From: Lachnoclostridium sp.
GTDB taxonomy: Bacteria > Bacillota > Clostridia > Lachnospirales > Lachnospiraceae
Length of the DNA stretch: 64,000 nucleotides
NCBI GenBank assembly: GCA_021770065.1
Contig: JAETRR010000013.1
Span: forward strand, 62,001-126,000
Reading direction: 5' to 3'
In this document: positions 9,564 to 17,515 of the stretch, piece by piece
Layout of the letters: each line of letters opens with the position of its first letter
How positions within the stretch are numbered: the stretch's first letter is position 1
Notes under the pieces: model-generated
The model's database searches: none
What the model was told of the DNA's origin: nothing
The model's input: only the letters and a program-made list of their open reading frames with translations
Position numbers and translations under genes: made by a program

Positions 9564-10172
9564 TTGAAAAAATCTACGCTCCTTTTTGCTCTGCTGCTCT
9601 GTGCAGTGCTGACAGGCTGCACAGAGCCTGCTCCGTCCCAGGATGACAACCCTTCACAGGAATCTTCCGGCACCGTAAGCACTCCCCTGGCTGACGAACC
9701 AGCACCTCCTTCCAATGGGCAGACAGCTATACTATATATCGGAACGCGCTCCGGAGGCTTTAAGGAATATCCCATGGCCTGCGAGGGCGAACTGACCCCG
9801 GAAATGCTGATCCAGGGCATTGCCGACCTAACTGGCTGGAACTTAACCCTGGCCGAACCGGTCATTTCTGGTAAAGGCGGCATAAGTGTATGCCTGTCCC
9901 GGGAATCAACCCTGTTCACCGGCCCGCCCGACCCACAGAAAGAAGAGTTCCATATGTATGATGCGGAACAGCTCGCGGAGACGATTCTGGACAGCATCCA
10001 AAAAACACTGCAAGCGGGCTTCACCGGAGAGGGCGGCGATCCGGACGCACTGGACATTTGGTACTACATGGAGGGGGAACAGGCTTTAGAGCTTCCTCTG
10101 CTGGAGCTGTCCTGGCCGATTGATCAGCCGTATCAATGGAATTCGGCTGAAAGGAATTTACATACTCACTAA
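9564..10172 (+). CDS. Lipoprotein, possible GerMN-type domain
   Basis: 202 residues starting at TTG, with AGGAGG 7 nt upstream (9551-9556). The signal MKKSTLLFALLLCAVLTGC has a lipobox LTGC. After a Ser/Pro-rich linker, residues 50-185 show the sequence order of GerM/GerMN domains found in spore germination and sporulation lipoproteins (TAILYIGTRSGGFKEYPM, LTPEMLIQGIADLTGWN, AETILDSIQKTLQAGF). Base composition is more GC-rich than its neighbours. Convergent with a gene remnant at 10196. Confidence 0.65.
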   Translation: MKKSTLLFALLLCAVLTGCTEPAPSQDDNPSQESSGTVSTPLADEPAPPSNGQTAILYIGTRSGGFKEYPMACEGELTPEMLIQGIADLTGWNLTLAEPVISGKGGISVCLSRESTLFTGPPDPQKEEFHMYDAEQLAETILDSIQKTLQAGFTGEGGDPDALDIWYYMEGEQALELPLLELSWPIDQPYQWNSAERNLHTH

Positions 10173-10195
10173 TTTTCTCACCGTGTTTGCCGTTC

Positions 10196-10315
10196 TTATT
10201 CAAATTCGGCCTTGGGCTCTCCTATTTCGCTGAATGCTTCCTCACAAAGGGGGCATTTGCAAAAGGGATTGGGAATTTGAAACATTCCTCCGCTTCCTAC
10301 AATTTTCAGTTTCAT
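10196..10315 (-). pseudogene. Truncated start of an MBL-fold hydrolase gene
   Basis: A 39-codon frame from ATG 10315, with GGAGAGGTGAG upstream, reads MKLKIVGSGGMFQIPNPFC then CKCPLCEEAF, the N-terminal strand and Cys-rich loop of a metallo-beta-lactamase-fold family (GSGGAF-x-PxPxCxCPxC). It stops before the HxHxDH metal motif, and nothing downstream continues it. It looks like the stump of a lost gene. Confidence 0.7.
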
Positions 10316-10423
10316 CTGTGCTCACCTCTCCTCACGATTTCGTATCTGAAATAATAGTTTTTTCTTCTTTTTCATATTCCCTAATGTTACTAAATAATAT
10401 GGTGCATGTGCTCTGATTTTCAT

Positions 10424-10873
10424 TTAAATTATAAAGTTAACTACCCCATAGATCAAATGGCAGATTGTGAAAACGGAAATTGGAATTATCGCTATTCCAT
10501 TCTTTCTGTCAGCAGCAAAAAACAGAAATGCCAAACATGGCGGAATCGTCAATCCCAAAATAACAATTCCGTTTATTATGGCGTTATAATAAGCGATCCA
10601 GCTTGCAAAATATAAGAAATAGCAGCACAGCACAAGGAGCATAAAAGTAGTTACACGCAATTTTTTGCTTTCTTTGTTTCGCAACATACATAAAGCAGTA
10701 ATCATTAATATTTGGCATACCAAAGCCACCGTGTCAAGTGCTCCCGTAACGGAGTCTGCCCTTAATATATCCTTTGGAGCAGGAATCACAAACCAAATAA
10801 AATTGGGCACCATAATAATCAGAAACAGCAGCAGACCCCAGACATCAAAACAAAGCTCATATCTTTTTATCAT
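10424..10873 (-). CDS. Small multi-pass membrane protein
   Basis: 149 residues from ATG 10873, which overlaps the acyltransferase stop by four bases (ATGA), so translation is coupled. Four or so hydrophobic segments (LLLFLIIMVPNFIWFVI, TVALVCQILMITALCML, FMLLVLCCYFLYFASW, IPISVFTICHLIYGVV). No family recognised. Last gene of the 12158-10424 run. Confidence 0.7.
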   Translation of the reverse strand: MIKRYELCFDVWGLLLFLIIMVPNFIWFVIPAPKDILRADSVTGALDTVALVCQILMITALCMLRNKESKKLRVTTFMLLVLCCYFLYFASWIAYYNAIINGIVILGLTIPPCLAFLFFAADRKNGIAIIPISVFTICHLIYGVVNFII

Positions 10874-11925
10874 CGCTCGTTTACTCCAACTATTCTTCTG
10901 ACAAACGGCACCAATCGAATACAATGATATGCCGCCACTGTCAGCAAAAAGCTTCCCATACAAATGCAAACTATTTGTGCGAACAGACCATCCGTCAACT
11001 CCACAACGTAGTATGCCAGTACAACCAAAATAGACTGATGCAGTAAATAAATGGGATAGGATGCTTTATTAAAATATTCCGTAAATTTTGTGCGCCTATT
11101 AAAAAACTTCTTTCCTGCGGCAAGCAATGTCAAAACGGAAATCCAGCCAATAAAGTTTACCCACAAGTCACCATAATAAGAATACTGATAATACAGTATT
11201 TCCAAAATAAGAGTACCGGCTATCCAGGCGCCTGTGAAGAATTTTATGCTTTTTTCCAGCTTTTCCATAATTATATCATTGCTCAGAATATAATATCCTG
11301 CCAGATATAAGGCGAAATCCTTTCCGAGACTAAACCCTCCGAAATTCCCCAGATAATACATGAGCCATATGGGGATAAATAAGCCTGCTATGGCTAAAAC
11401 GGGCATTTTTTCAACAATGTGAGCCGCTTTTTCATAGGGCAAAAAGCGAAACACCATTAAGCTAAATAGGGAGATGAGCAGCAGGAACAAAATAAACCAT
11501 AAATGTCCCGGCGTAAATGCCCCGTCATAACCCGTAAAATCTGTTACATGTGTAAAAAAGTATTTCCAGTGTTCAAAGATACCGCCATTATATTGATAAA
11601 AAAACTTCCTGGCATACAATGTTTGAAACGGCACAAGAAGCAGCAGGCCGCCAACAAATGGAATCAGCAGCTTGTGAGTCCTTTGTAGAATGAATTCTTT
11701 CTTTGTTCTTTTTTCCAGAGCATAACGGGCGCTTATTCCTGCAAGTACAAAAAGCAGCGGCATAAACCAGGGATTTACCAGTACAATCCCTGTGCTCAGC
11801 AGCCGGTTCTCTCCCTGCCATATGTAAAAACCGGACCCAAAGTCATTCCAGATCATAAAAGTATGTACCGGAAACAACAGTAAAATCACAGCATTTCTCA
11901 AATTGTCAATATAATGCTTTCTCAC
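10870..11925 (-). CDS. Acyltransferase family 3 (OafA/WecH-like) membrane protein
   Basis: 351 residues. The GTG start at 11925 overlaps the upstream stop as GTGA. About ten membrane segments. The first block, RKHYIDNLRNAVILLLFPVHTFMIW, carries the Arg and His expected of acyltransferase 3 proteins, and NPWFMPLLFVLAGISARYAL is typical. These enzymes O-acylate cell-surface glycans or lipids using acyl-CoA. The substrate is not predictable here. Confidence 0.85.
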   Translation of the reverse strand: MRKHYIDNLRNAVILLLFPVHTFMIWNDFGSGFYIWQGENRLLSTGIVLVNPWFMPLLFVLAGISARYALEKRTKKEFILQRTHKLLIPFVGGLLLLVPFQTLYARKFFYQYNGGIFEHWKYFFTHVTDFTGYDGAFTPGHLWFILFLLLISLFSLMVFRFLPYEKAAHIVEKMPVLAIAGLFIPIWLMYYLGNFGGFSLGKDFALYLAGYYILSNDIIMEKLEKSIKFFTGAWIAGTLILEILYYQYSYYGDLWVNFIGWISVLTLLAAGKKFFNRRTKFTEYFNKASYPIYLLHQSILVVLAYYVVELTDGLFAQIVCICMGSFLLTVAAYHCIRLVPFVRRIVGVNER

Positions 11926-12158
11926 ATTGATTCTTCTTTCTTGCGTTTTGAAACCAACGTTCCTATCACAAGGCCCACAAGCATACCGAGAAGCATTCCG
12001 AAAGCCGGGATTAAGCTGCCCCAGACAATTTCAGTGCCCACAAGCACCATAATGATAGTTCCGGCTAACATGCCGAATATCATACCATATGCCATATAAT
12101 TTTCCTGTTTCTTTTCAGCGTTTTTTTCAGATTCAGACTGTTCTTGCGTCTCGCCCAT
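11922..12158 (-). CDS. Small glycine-zipper membrane protein
   Basis: 78 residues from ATG 12158, RBS GGGAGGTG. A charged N-terminus rich in Glu/Lys/Gln (about 1-20) precedes two hydrophobic stretches with Gly/Met spacing (YGMIFGMLAGTIIMVLVG and FGMLLGMLVGLVIGTLV) and a basic tail. First gene of a three-gene coupled operon with the acyltransferase. Function unknown. Confidence 0.7.
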   Translation of the reverse strand: MGETQEQSESEKNAEKKQENYMAYGMIFGMLAGTIIMVLVGTEIVWGSLIPAFGMLLGMLVGLVIGTLVSKRKKEESM

Positions 12159-12214
12159 AGATTATTCACCTCCCGGAAACGAAACTGCTTGCTTTTATTG
12201 GGGATTTCGTTTTG

Positions 12215-13030
12215 TTACCGGACTTTTCTGAGCAGTTCTTCGATCAATCGGTTCACAACCTCCGGCTGATCCGTATTGGAATTATGGCCTGCATCTTTTA
12301 TCCATTTTAAAGGGATATTGGTGCTTCGATGCCACGCTTTATTATATCGTATGCATGAACCGGCATGATCTTTTTCGCCGCAGATCAAAAGTGCTGGACA
12401 TTTGATCTCATAGGGCAGATCCATTTCCATTGCATTTGCAAGAATCCGGAACCCATGACCGGCTATCTGGGCGTACCGCTTTTTATCCCCATTGTATACC
12501 ATCATGATCTCATACATGAGCTTTCTTCCATATTCCGATACGGCAACTCCCCTTGTTCCGGACTTTAAGAGGGATTTCCAAGGGTAATAACGGTAAACGG
12601 GTTCCATTCTTTTTAATAACCAGATCTCGATTCCCGTTACATACTTTCTCTGTAAGGGAGCCGAATCAATTGAGACAAACCCTTTTAAGCTTTGCGGATA
12701 TAGTTCCGCATAGGCCTGTCCAACGTAGCCGCCCATGGATTGTCCCACAATCACGGGCTTTGTTATATTTTCCTGTTCAAAGATTCCGTTCAGCCATTTT
12801 GCTTTATCCATGAGATCAAAATCAAATTGAAAGGGCCATGAGGCTCCATGGGCAGGCGCATCCCACACAAGAACATTCCATTGATTTTTAAAATATTCTA
12901 TTTGTTTCTCAAACAGCCTGTGGTCTGCTGTCAGCCCCGGCAGGAAAACAAGGGTTGCTGAATCAACAGCTATCATATGTATCCAATAATGTATCGTACC
13001 CAATGGGGTTATATATGTTTTTTCGATCAT
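12215..13030 (-). CDS. Alpha/beta hydrolase
   Basis: 271 residues from ATG 13030. The fold is clear: LVFLPGLTADHRLFEKQ (oxyanion region), VLVWDAPAHGAS, the nucleophile elbow GQSMGG near residue 97, and a late GHNSNTDQPE that supplies the catalytic His. LLICGEKDHAGS probably carries the acid. Substrate unknown. It is transcribed alone, between the small membrane operon and an acetyltransferase gene. Confidence 0.85.
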   Translation of the reverse strand: MIEKTYITPLGTIHYWIHMIAVDSATLVFLPGLTADHRLFEKQIEYFKNQWNVLVWDAPAHGASWPFQFDFDLMDKAKWLNGIFEQENITKPVIVGQSMGGYVGQAYAELYPQSLKGFVSIDSAPLQRKYVTGIEIWLLKRMEPVYRYYPWKSLLKSGTRGVAVSEYGRKLMYEIMMVYNGDKKRYAQIAGHGFRILANAMEMDLPYEIKCPALLICGEKDHAGSCIRYNKAWHRSTNIPLKWIKDAGHNSNTDQPEVVNRLIEELLRKVR

Positions 13031-13107
13031 CTGTCCCTTTCTCTTATAATCTTTGATTTTCGCTGGTCATTTTCCGGCAGACGGCAGGAAGTGGAATAAG
13101 TATGAAT

Positions 13108-13587
13108 TTATTTTGAAAGTTCCAGCAATGTATCACCTGTAATCCGATACACTGTCCAGTCGGACATCGGCTCTGCCCCAAGTGACAAGTAAAATTCAAT
13201 GCTCGGCTGGTTCCAGTCCAGACACCACCATTCTAACCGTCCACATTTTCGCTCTACTGCTATAGACGCCAATCTTTTCAATAGAGCCTTGCCATATCCT
13301 TTTCCCCTATACTCTGGGAAAACAAACAGATCTTCCAGATAGATACCGGCTCTTCCTAAAAAAGTGGAAAAATTATGAAAGAATAAAGCAAACCCCACTT
13401 CTCTGCCATCTGCTATGGCAAATATCACTTCTGCTTTCTGCTTGTCAAATATCCATTCTTCAATTGCTGATTCATCAGCAATGACTTCATCAAGCATTTT
13501 CTCATATTCAGCAAGTGCTTTGATAAATCTTAAAATCAATGCTGAATCCGTTCGTTTTGCATATCTAAATGTCAATTCACATTCCAT
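13108..13587 (-). CDS. GNAT N-acetyltransferase, diamine acetyltransferase-like
   Basis: 159 residues from ATG 13587. The acetyl-CoA site FPEYRGKGYGKALLKRLASIA is the Q/RxxGxG/A motif. IYLEDLFVFPEYRGKG and RLEWWCLDWNQPSIEFYLSLGAEP match the spermidine/spermine and thialysine acetyltransferase branch. It probably acetylates a small amine; the substrate is inferred from family resemblance. Confidence 0.85.
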   Translation of the reverse strand: MECELTFRYAKRTDSALILRFIKALAEYEKMLDEVIADESAIEEWIFDKQKAEVIFAIADGREVGFALFFHNFSTFLGRAGIYLEDLFVFPEYRGKGYGKALLKRLASIAVERKCGRLEWWCLDWNQPSIEFYLSLGAEPMSDWTVYRITGDTLLELSK

Positions 13588-13653
13588 ATTTAAGCCTCAC
13601 AAATTACTCTTTATAAATCCGTTAAAATCTATGTTAAACATATAACCCTCCTA

Positions 13654-14709
13654 CTAAAAAATAAGAAAACACTCCGCAATTGTAATGATAAACATAACAA
13701 GCCACAGCAGCTTCTTATAACGGTAAATTCTTCCTCCGCCAAATATTTCAAAGGGATAAACAGGTATCATAATAAAAATCAAAAAGGGGCACGAAAGCCG
13801 CCCAAGCGCCTGGAAATAGGGACCCGGCAGCAGGGCCGTCCATGGCAGAAGTGCAAAAAGGAACCATTTGATGATTTCCGGTATCGCCAGTTTTTTTCGA
13901 AAATCATCGGTGTTTTCATAGCATTTTGGATACCAGTTTGCATTCATGAAAAAGACGTTGCCAAAGAAGCCAAGCAGGGGCAGCAGAAAGCTTCCGCCTT
14001 GATTAAAACGGAATTTCCCACCATTTCTGCTGATAAGCTTTCCCAGATATCGGCTTCCTATAAACAGCGCCAGTATGGTGCCGTAGGCTAAAAAGCTCCA
14101 CAGGAAGCTGTCCGCATTTCTATGGTACCATCTGGTCCACAGGGGAAAGAGCAGTAAATAATTTACGAAAAAGTAAAGGAAAAGCTGCAGAGGGGCATTT
14201 CCTTTCTCCTTCAGGATATTTTCCCTGCTGCACATATAAAAATCCATGCCGACGGCAATCAAATAGGGTGTGAACAAATAATGCTTCAAAAATCCACTTA
14301 TCCCAATCTCTTTTATAATACGGCACACGCTCACTCTACGAAAGCCGTTGTCCAGAAACGGCTTCCAGGAGCCCACATTGTCGTCCTTAACAAGTGCGGT
14401 CAGCACATGGTAATTCTGTTTCCATAAGGCTTCAAATGTTTCCGTATAGAGCTTTTTCCCGATTCCCAAGCCTTGATAATCCGGATCTACAAAGGCTTCA
14501 TCTATATAGGCGATTCTCTTTTGGCGGACATTAAACTCTTTATACAGAATGCCGCCTACAAGCCTGCCCTCATATTCCGCTGCCATTGCCTTTTGGGGCC
14601 TGCCTACAAAGAGCGCTTCCACAAATTGAAATGCTCTCTTTCCGATTTGCTGCATTTCTTTTTGCTCGCCGTCCCTCATAGCCCGTATTGTTACTTTCGA
14701 AAGATCCAT
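13654..14709 (-). CDS. GNAT domain fused to a polytopic membrane domain
   Basis: 351 residues from ATG 14709. Residues 1-150 form a GNAT domain (AYIDEAFVDPDYQGLGIGKKLYTETFEAL, then NVGSWKPFLDNGFRRVSV). The rest has five or six membrane segments (LFLYFFVNYLLLFPLW, FLWSFLAYGTILALFIG, SFLLPLLGFFGNVFFM, WFLFALLPWTALLPG, FLIFIMIPVYPFEIF, LLWLVMFIITIAECFLIF). An acetyltransferase with a C-terminal membrane anchor is less common than free GNATs, and its target may be a membrane or wall component. Confidence 0.8.
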   Translation of the reverse strand: MDLSKVTIRAMRDGEQKEMQQIGKRAFQFVEALFVGRPQKAMAAEYEGRLVGGILYKEFNVRQKRIAYIDEAFVDPDYQGLGIGKKLYTETFEALWKQNYHVLTALVKDDNVGSWKPFLDNGFRRVSVCRIIKEIGISGFLKHYLFTPYLIAVGMDFYMCSRENILKEKGNAPLQLFLYFFVNYLLLFPLWTRWYHRNADSFLWSFLAYGTILALFIGSRYLGKLISRNGGKFRFNQGGSFLLPLLGFFGNVFFMNANWYPKCYENTDDFRKKLAIPEIIKWFLFALLPWTALLPGPYFQALGRLSCPFLIFIMIPVYPFEIFGGGRIYRYKKLLWLVMFIITIAECFLIF

Positions 14710-14772
14710 CTTTTTTCCTGCTTCTTTTATATTTTCCTTAAGTATAACGGACTCTCAGACATTTTACAATTA

Positions 14773-15288
14773 TTACTGTCCGCAATGCGCCACATACCGG
14801 TAATGTGGCATATCAAAGCCTTTGTAATGCTTTGTCCATGCGTCTGTCTTTTTCATGCCGTTTCTTATGGCTACCTTTTGTGAGGCTGTATTGGTATCTC
14901 TGATAATAGAGCAGATTTCTTTTGCTTTTAGTATTTCGAATGCATACTTTTTACAGGCTTTCGCCGCTTCCAGCGCATAGCCATTATGCCAATGTGAGCG
15001 CTCAAAAAGATAGCCGATCTCAAGGACTTCCTCATCTTTCCAGGGCTGCATGGTAAGTCCGCACTGGCCTATCATTTCATCCGTTTCCTTTAAAATGACC
15101 GCCCACAGGCCAAAGCTCCATTTTTGATAACGGGAAAGCTGTCTGTCCAGCCATTCCTGCACTTCCGTATCGCTAAAAGCGCCCTCATAAGCGTACATGG
15201 CTTTTTCATCCTGCAGAATTCTGCACAGAGATTGAAAATCCGATTGCCTCAACTCCCGTAGATACAATCTCTTTGTTTCAAGTATCAT
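14773..15288 (-). CDS. RimJ/RimL-type GNAT acetyltransferase
   Basis: 171 residues from ATG 15288, RBS GAGGTAA. It begins MILETKRLYLRELRQSDF, typical for the RimJ/RimL subgroup, and has IGYLFERSHWHNGYALEAAKACKKYAFE (acetyl-CoA site) and IIRDTNTASQKVAIRNGMKK. Probably acetylates a protein N-terminus or a small molecule; the target is unknown. Confidence 0.85.
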   Translation of the reverse strand: MILETKRLYLRELRQSDFQSLCRILQDEKAMYAYEGAFSDTEVQEWLDRQLSRYQKWSFGLWAVILKETDEMIGQCGLTMQPWKDEEVLEIGYLFERSHWHNGYALEAAKACKKYAFEILKAKEICSIIRDTNTASQKVAIRNGMKKTDAWTKHYKGFDMPHYRYVAHCGQ

Positions 15289-15404
15289 TTTGCTGTTACC
15301 TCAGTTCTCATATTACTGCTCGTCAAAAGATAAGGTGTATTTCATTATAAAATAATTGTCCGTTATTTACAACGGCAAGAAACCAAAATCACCAGATAAA
15401 AATA

Positions 15405-15460
15405 TTGACATCTATATCGAACTTCGATATAATATACTTCGAACCTCGATATATCGAAGT
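15405..15460 (+). promoter_or_regulatory. Consensus promoter overlapped by PadR-type dyads
   Basis: TTGACA (15405-15410), 17 bp and TATAAT (15428-15433), a perfect SigA promoter. The dyad ATATCGA-ACT-TCGATAT (15414-15430) covers the spacer and part of the -10. A second dyad, ACTTCGA ... TCGAAGT, with CGATATATCG inside it, covers the start region (about 15436-15460). Binding at these sites would block RNA polymerase, so autoregulation by the PadR protein encoded next is likely. Confidence 0.8.
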
Positions 15461-15501
15461 AAGATAGTTTTTATGAAACTAAAAACAAATAAGGAGTACC
15501 T

Positions 15502-15825
15502 ATGGACAACCGGATCAGACGAATCTATGTACCCATGACAGAAAGCGGATTCTACATTTTATTTTGTCTACAGCGGCCGCAGCATGGCTATGGAATCAGC
15601 CAGCAGGTTAAGCAGATGACAGGGGGAGACCTAACCATCAGCGCAGGCACGATGTATGGAACACTCTCCAAAATGGAAAAGGACGGACTGATTGCCTTTG
15701 TGAAAGAGGAAGAAAAGCGAAAGCTGTATCAGATTACCGGACTTGGACATGAAATCTTAAATCTTGAGCTTCGCCGCATCGAGCGCCTGTATAAAAACAG
15801 TAAAGGAGAGAATGTAAATGAATAA
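15502..15825 (+). CDS. PadR-family transcriptional repressor
   Basis: 107 residues from ATG 15502, RBS AAGGAG. The winged helix is typical: FYILFCLQRPQHGYGISQQV, ISAGTMYGTLSKMEKDGLI, YQITGLGHEILNLE. Usually such proteins repress an efflux or membrane gene beside them. It overlaps the following DUF2812 gene by 8 bp. The dyads in its promoter are the probable operator. Confidence 0.9.
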   Translation: MDNRIRRIYVPMTESGFYILFCLQRPQHGYGISQQVKQMTGGDLTISAGTMYGTLSKMEKDGLIAFVKEEEKRKLYQITGLGHEILNLELRRIERLYKNSKGENVNE

Positions 15826-16372
15826 CCGAAAGACCCTGATACGCTTTTTTACCATTTCCGATTATGAGGACGAAGAAATCTGGCTTCGCAGCCAGCATCA
15901 AAAGGGCTGGAAGCTGGTGAAAATGATTGTGCCATGCTTCTATATTTTTGAGAGCTGTGTACCCAGGGACGTTGTTTACCGGCTGGATTATAAAAATAAT
16001 ACGGAGAACCATGATTATTTTCAAATCTTTCAAGACTATGGCTGGGAATATTTTGCACGGTGCATGGGGTGGCTCTACTTCCGCAAGCCCGTGTCAGAGA
16101 CAGATACCGAACAGGACAAGGAGATTTTCTCCGATAACAACTCCCGGATTGATATGGTAAACCACATTGTCAAAACTCGTATGCTTCCACTGATCTGTAT
16201 CTTTTTTTGCTGTCTGCTCCCCAATTTCATCCACAGCATAGAGGAGGCGAATTCCTTTGCAGATGTGCTTACTGTTATCTTTACCGTACTGCTGCTCATA
16301 TACCTTTACTTATTTATCCACTGTGGTTTAAAGCTCCGGAAGCTCAGGCAGAAATACAGCGGTATAAAATAA
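15818..16372 (+). CDS. DUF2812 membrane protein
   Basis: 184 residues. The N-terminal cytoplasmic part shows the DUF2812 pattern (WLRSQHQKGWKLVKM, YRLDYKNN, FQDYGWEYFARCMGWLYFRKP). Two hydrophobic segments follow near 130-175 (LPLICIFFCCLLPNFI and VLTVIFTVLLLIYLYLFI). DUF2812 proteins usually sit beside PadR regulators, as here, and function is unknown. Confidence 0.85.
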   Translation: MNNRKTLIRFFTISDYEDEEIWLRSQHQKGWKLVKMIVPCFYIFESCVPRDVVYRLDYKNNTENHDYFQIFQDYGWEYFARCMGWLYFRKPVSETDTEQDKEIFSDNNSRIDMVNHIVKTRMLPLICIFFCCLLPNFIHSIEEANSFADVLTVIFTVLLLIYLYLFIHCGLKLRKLRQKYSGIK

Positions 16373-16386
16373 ACATCCTCCCGGAA

Positions 16387-16466
16387 ACTACTGTAGTAGT
16401 ATTAACATTTCACCATGTACAGTGTATGATAAATATCAGAAACTACTACAGTAGTACAAAAGGAGG
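16387..16466 (+). promoter_or_regulatory. Promoter between two BlaI/MecI-like operator dyads
   Basis: ACTAC-TGTA-GTAGT (16387-16400) and its exact reverse complement ACTAC-TACA-GTAGT (16442-16455) flank a promoter TTAACA-N17-TATGAT (16402-16407 and 16425-16430). AGGAGG follows at 16461-16466. ACTAC/GTAGT dyads resemble the operators of BlaI/MecI/CopY repressors. The gene that follows is only 26 codons, so the regulated gene appears to have been lost. Confidence 0.65.
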
Positions 16467-16476
16467 TAAACCGGCT

Positions 16477-16557
16477 ATGAATATAAAACTTTCAGCGGAA
16501 CAGATTGAAAAAGCTGAAGCAGATTGTCAGAGACTTGAAGTGAGGTGTTACGCATGA
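16477..16557 (+). pseudogene. 26-codon stub behind the BlaI-like operators
   Basis: ATG at 16477, 11 nt after AGGAGG, reads MNIKLSAEQIEKAEADCQR and ends at TGA 16557. A second short frame starts at the overlapping ATGA (16554) and runs 25 codons (MNLLEILEFDTLL). Neither resembles a complete protein. With a fully formed promoter, paired operators and RBS this looks like the surviving start of a truncated regulator/target locus, though a real micropeptide cannot be excluded. Confidence 0.4.
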
Positions 16558-16586
16558 ATTTATTGGAAATACTTGAATTTGACACA

Positions 16587-16979
16587 CTACTCAATAATTT
16601 TTTTCGTTCCAAAATATTGCGTCAACATTAGAATCAAAGCAGCAGCTGCGAATATCCCGTCCAAGATTCCTGCCGGCAGCATAAACATCATCAAAGCCAT
16701 TGTAATAACGCAATTTATTACCGATAGTGCCAGGCCCCACATTCTGTTTTTCCATAGGCCGACTGCTCCTATGATTCTGACAACTCCATAAATTGCTCCC
16801 ATTACCAGCATTAAATTCATATTTTCTTTAAAATATGGAACGATAAAAGAAAAGTATTGATTTATATCAAATCTATCGCTTCCCATAACAAATACAGGGA
16901 TAAGGCATAAACAGCCTCCCACTTCCATGAATGCTCCGTGTATAAACATTAAAATGGATGCGATTTTGTATTTCTTCAT
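16587..16979 (-). CDS. Four-helix membrane protein of unknown function
   Basis: 130 residues from ATG 16979, RBS AAAGGAG. Four hydrophobic segments (IASILMFIHGAFMEVGGCL, MNLMLVMGAIYGVVRIIGAVG, LALSVINCVITMALMMFML, ILDGIFAAAALILML). No signature recognised. It converges on the truncated locus at 16477. Confidence 0.7.
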   Translation of the reverse strand: MKKYKIASILMFIHGAFMEVGGCLCLIPVFVMGSDRFDINQYFSFIVPYFKENMNLMLVMGAIYGVVRIIGAVGLWKNRMWGLALSVINCVITMALMMFMLPAGILDGIFAAAALILMLTQYFGTKKIIE

Positions 16980-17515
16980 TGATTGTATCTCCTTTACAAA
17001 CCGGAATTCTAATAAGACAGCAAGTAAGTTTGCCCTTATACTTTCCCTCGTGTTATATCCTTTTCCCTCATGTTGCGGACCATCATAAGGGCAAAAAAAA
17101 GGAAAGGAAAACCTGTAACAAATTATAATATAAAATGAACAGGACAGGAAGAATTGATTGAAATACTTTCACAAATTTTCAAAATACAAACAAAAAGAAC
17201 GGATAATATTTCGCCGTAAGTATTTGCGTATGTATGGGTTTTACTGACTATTATAACGTCTCCAAATTAACTGGACTCTATGCTTGTCTAAATTTCCATC
17301 TGCTGTGTTGTCATCAGTTGGTGTAGCCACCGCTACGCCGCCTTCTTCCGCCTTGCAGAATGAAAATTTATCCTGCGTATATAGTCCGGTTATTTGGAAG
17401 ACGTTATACTATGCTTAACTGTTCGTTTAATATATTTTCCCGTTGTCCAATTTCAGTTTGGACAATTCCAATTATCTATCCCAATTATCTAATTTGCGAT
17501 TGGATAATTTCATTT
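16980..17515. other. Gene-poor AT-rich stretch
   Basis: No convincing gene. Features seen: a stem GGTGTAGC-CACC-GCTACGCC near 17320-17339; a dyad GTTGTCCAA-N6-TTTGGACAA near 17443-17466; and AATTATC...GATAATT near 17488-17511, just past the stop of the XRE gene, which may end its transcript. On the minus strand a frame of about 55 codons without a good start (roughly 17400-17240, including EEGGVAVATPTDDNTADG) may be a decayed gene end. Confidence 0.4.

Noticed and set aside
9482..10057. A 191-codon minus-strand frame opposite the GerMN-like lipoprotein gene.
   Set aside because: The plus-strand frame has a lipoprotein signal, promoter and RBS; the antisense product has no recognisable features.
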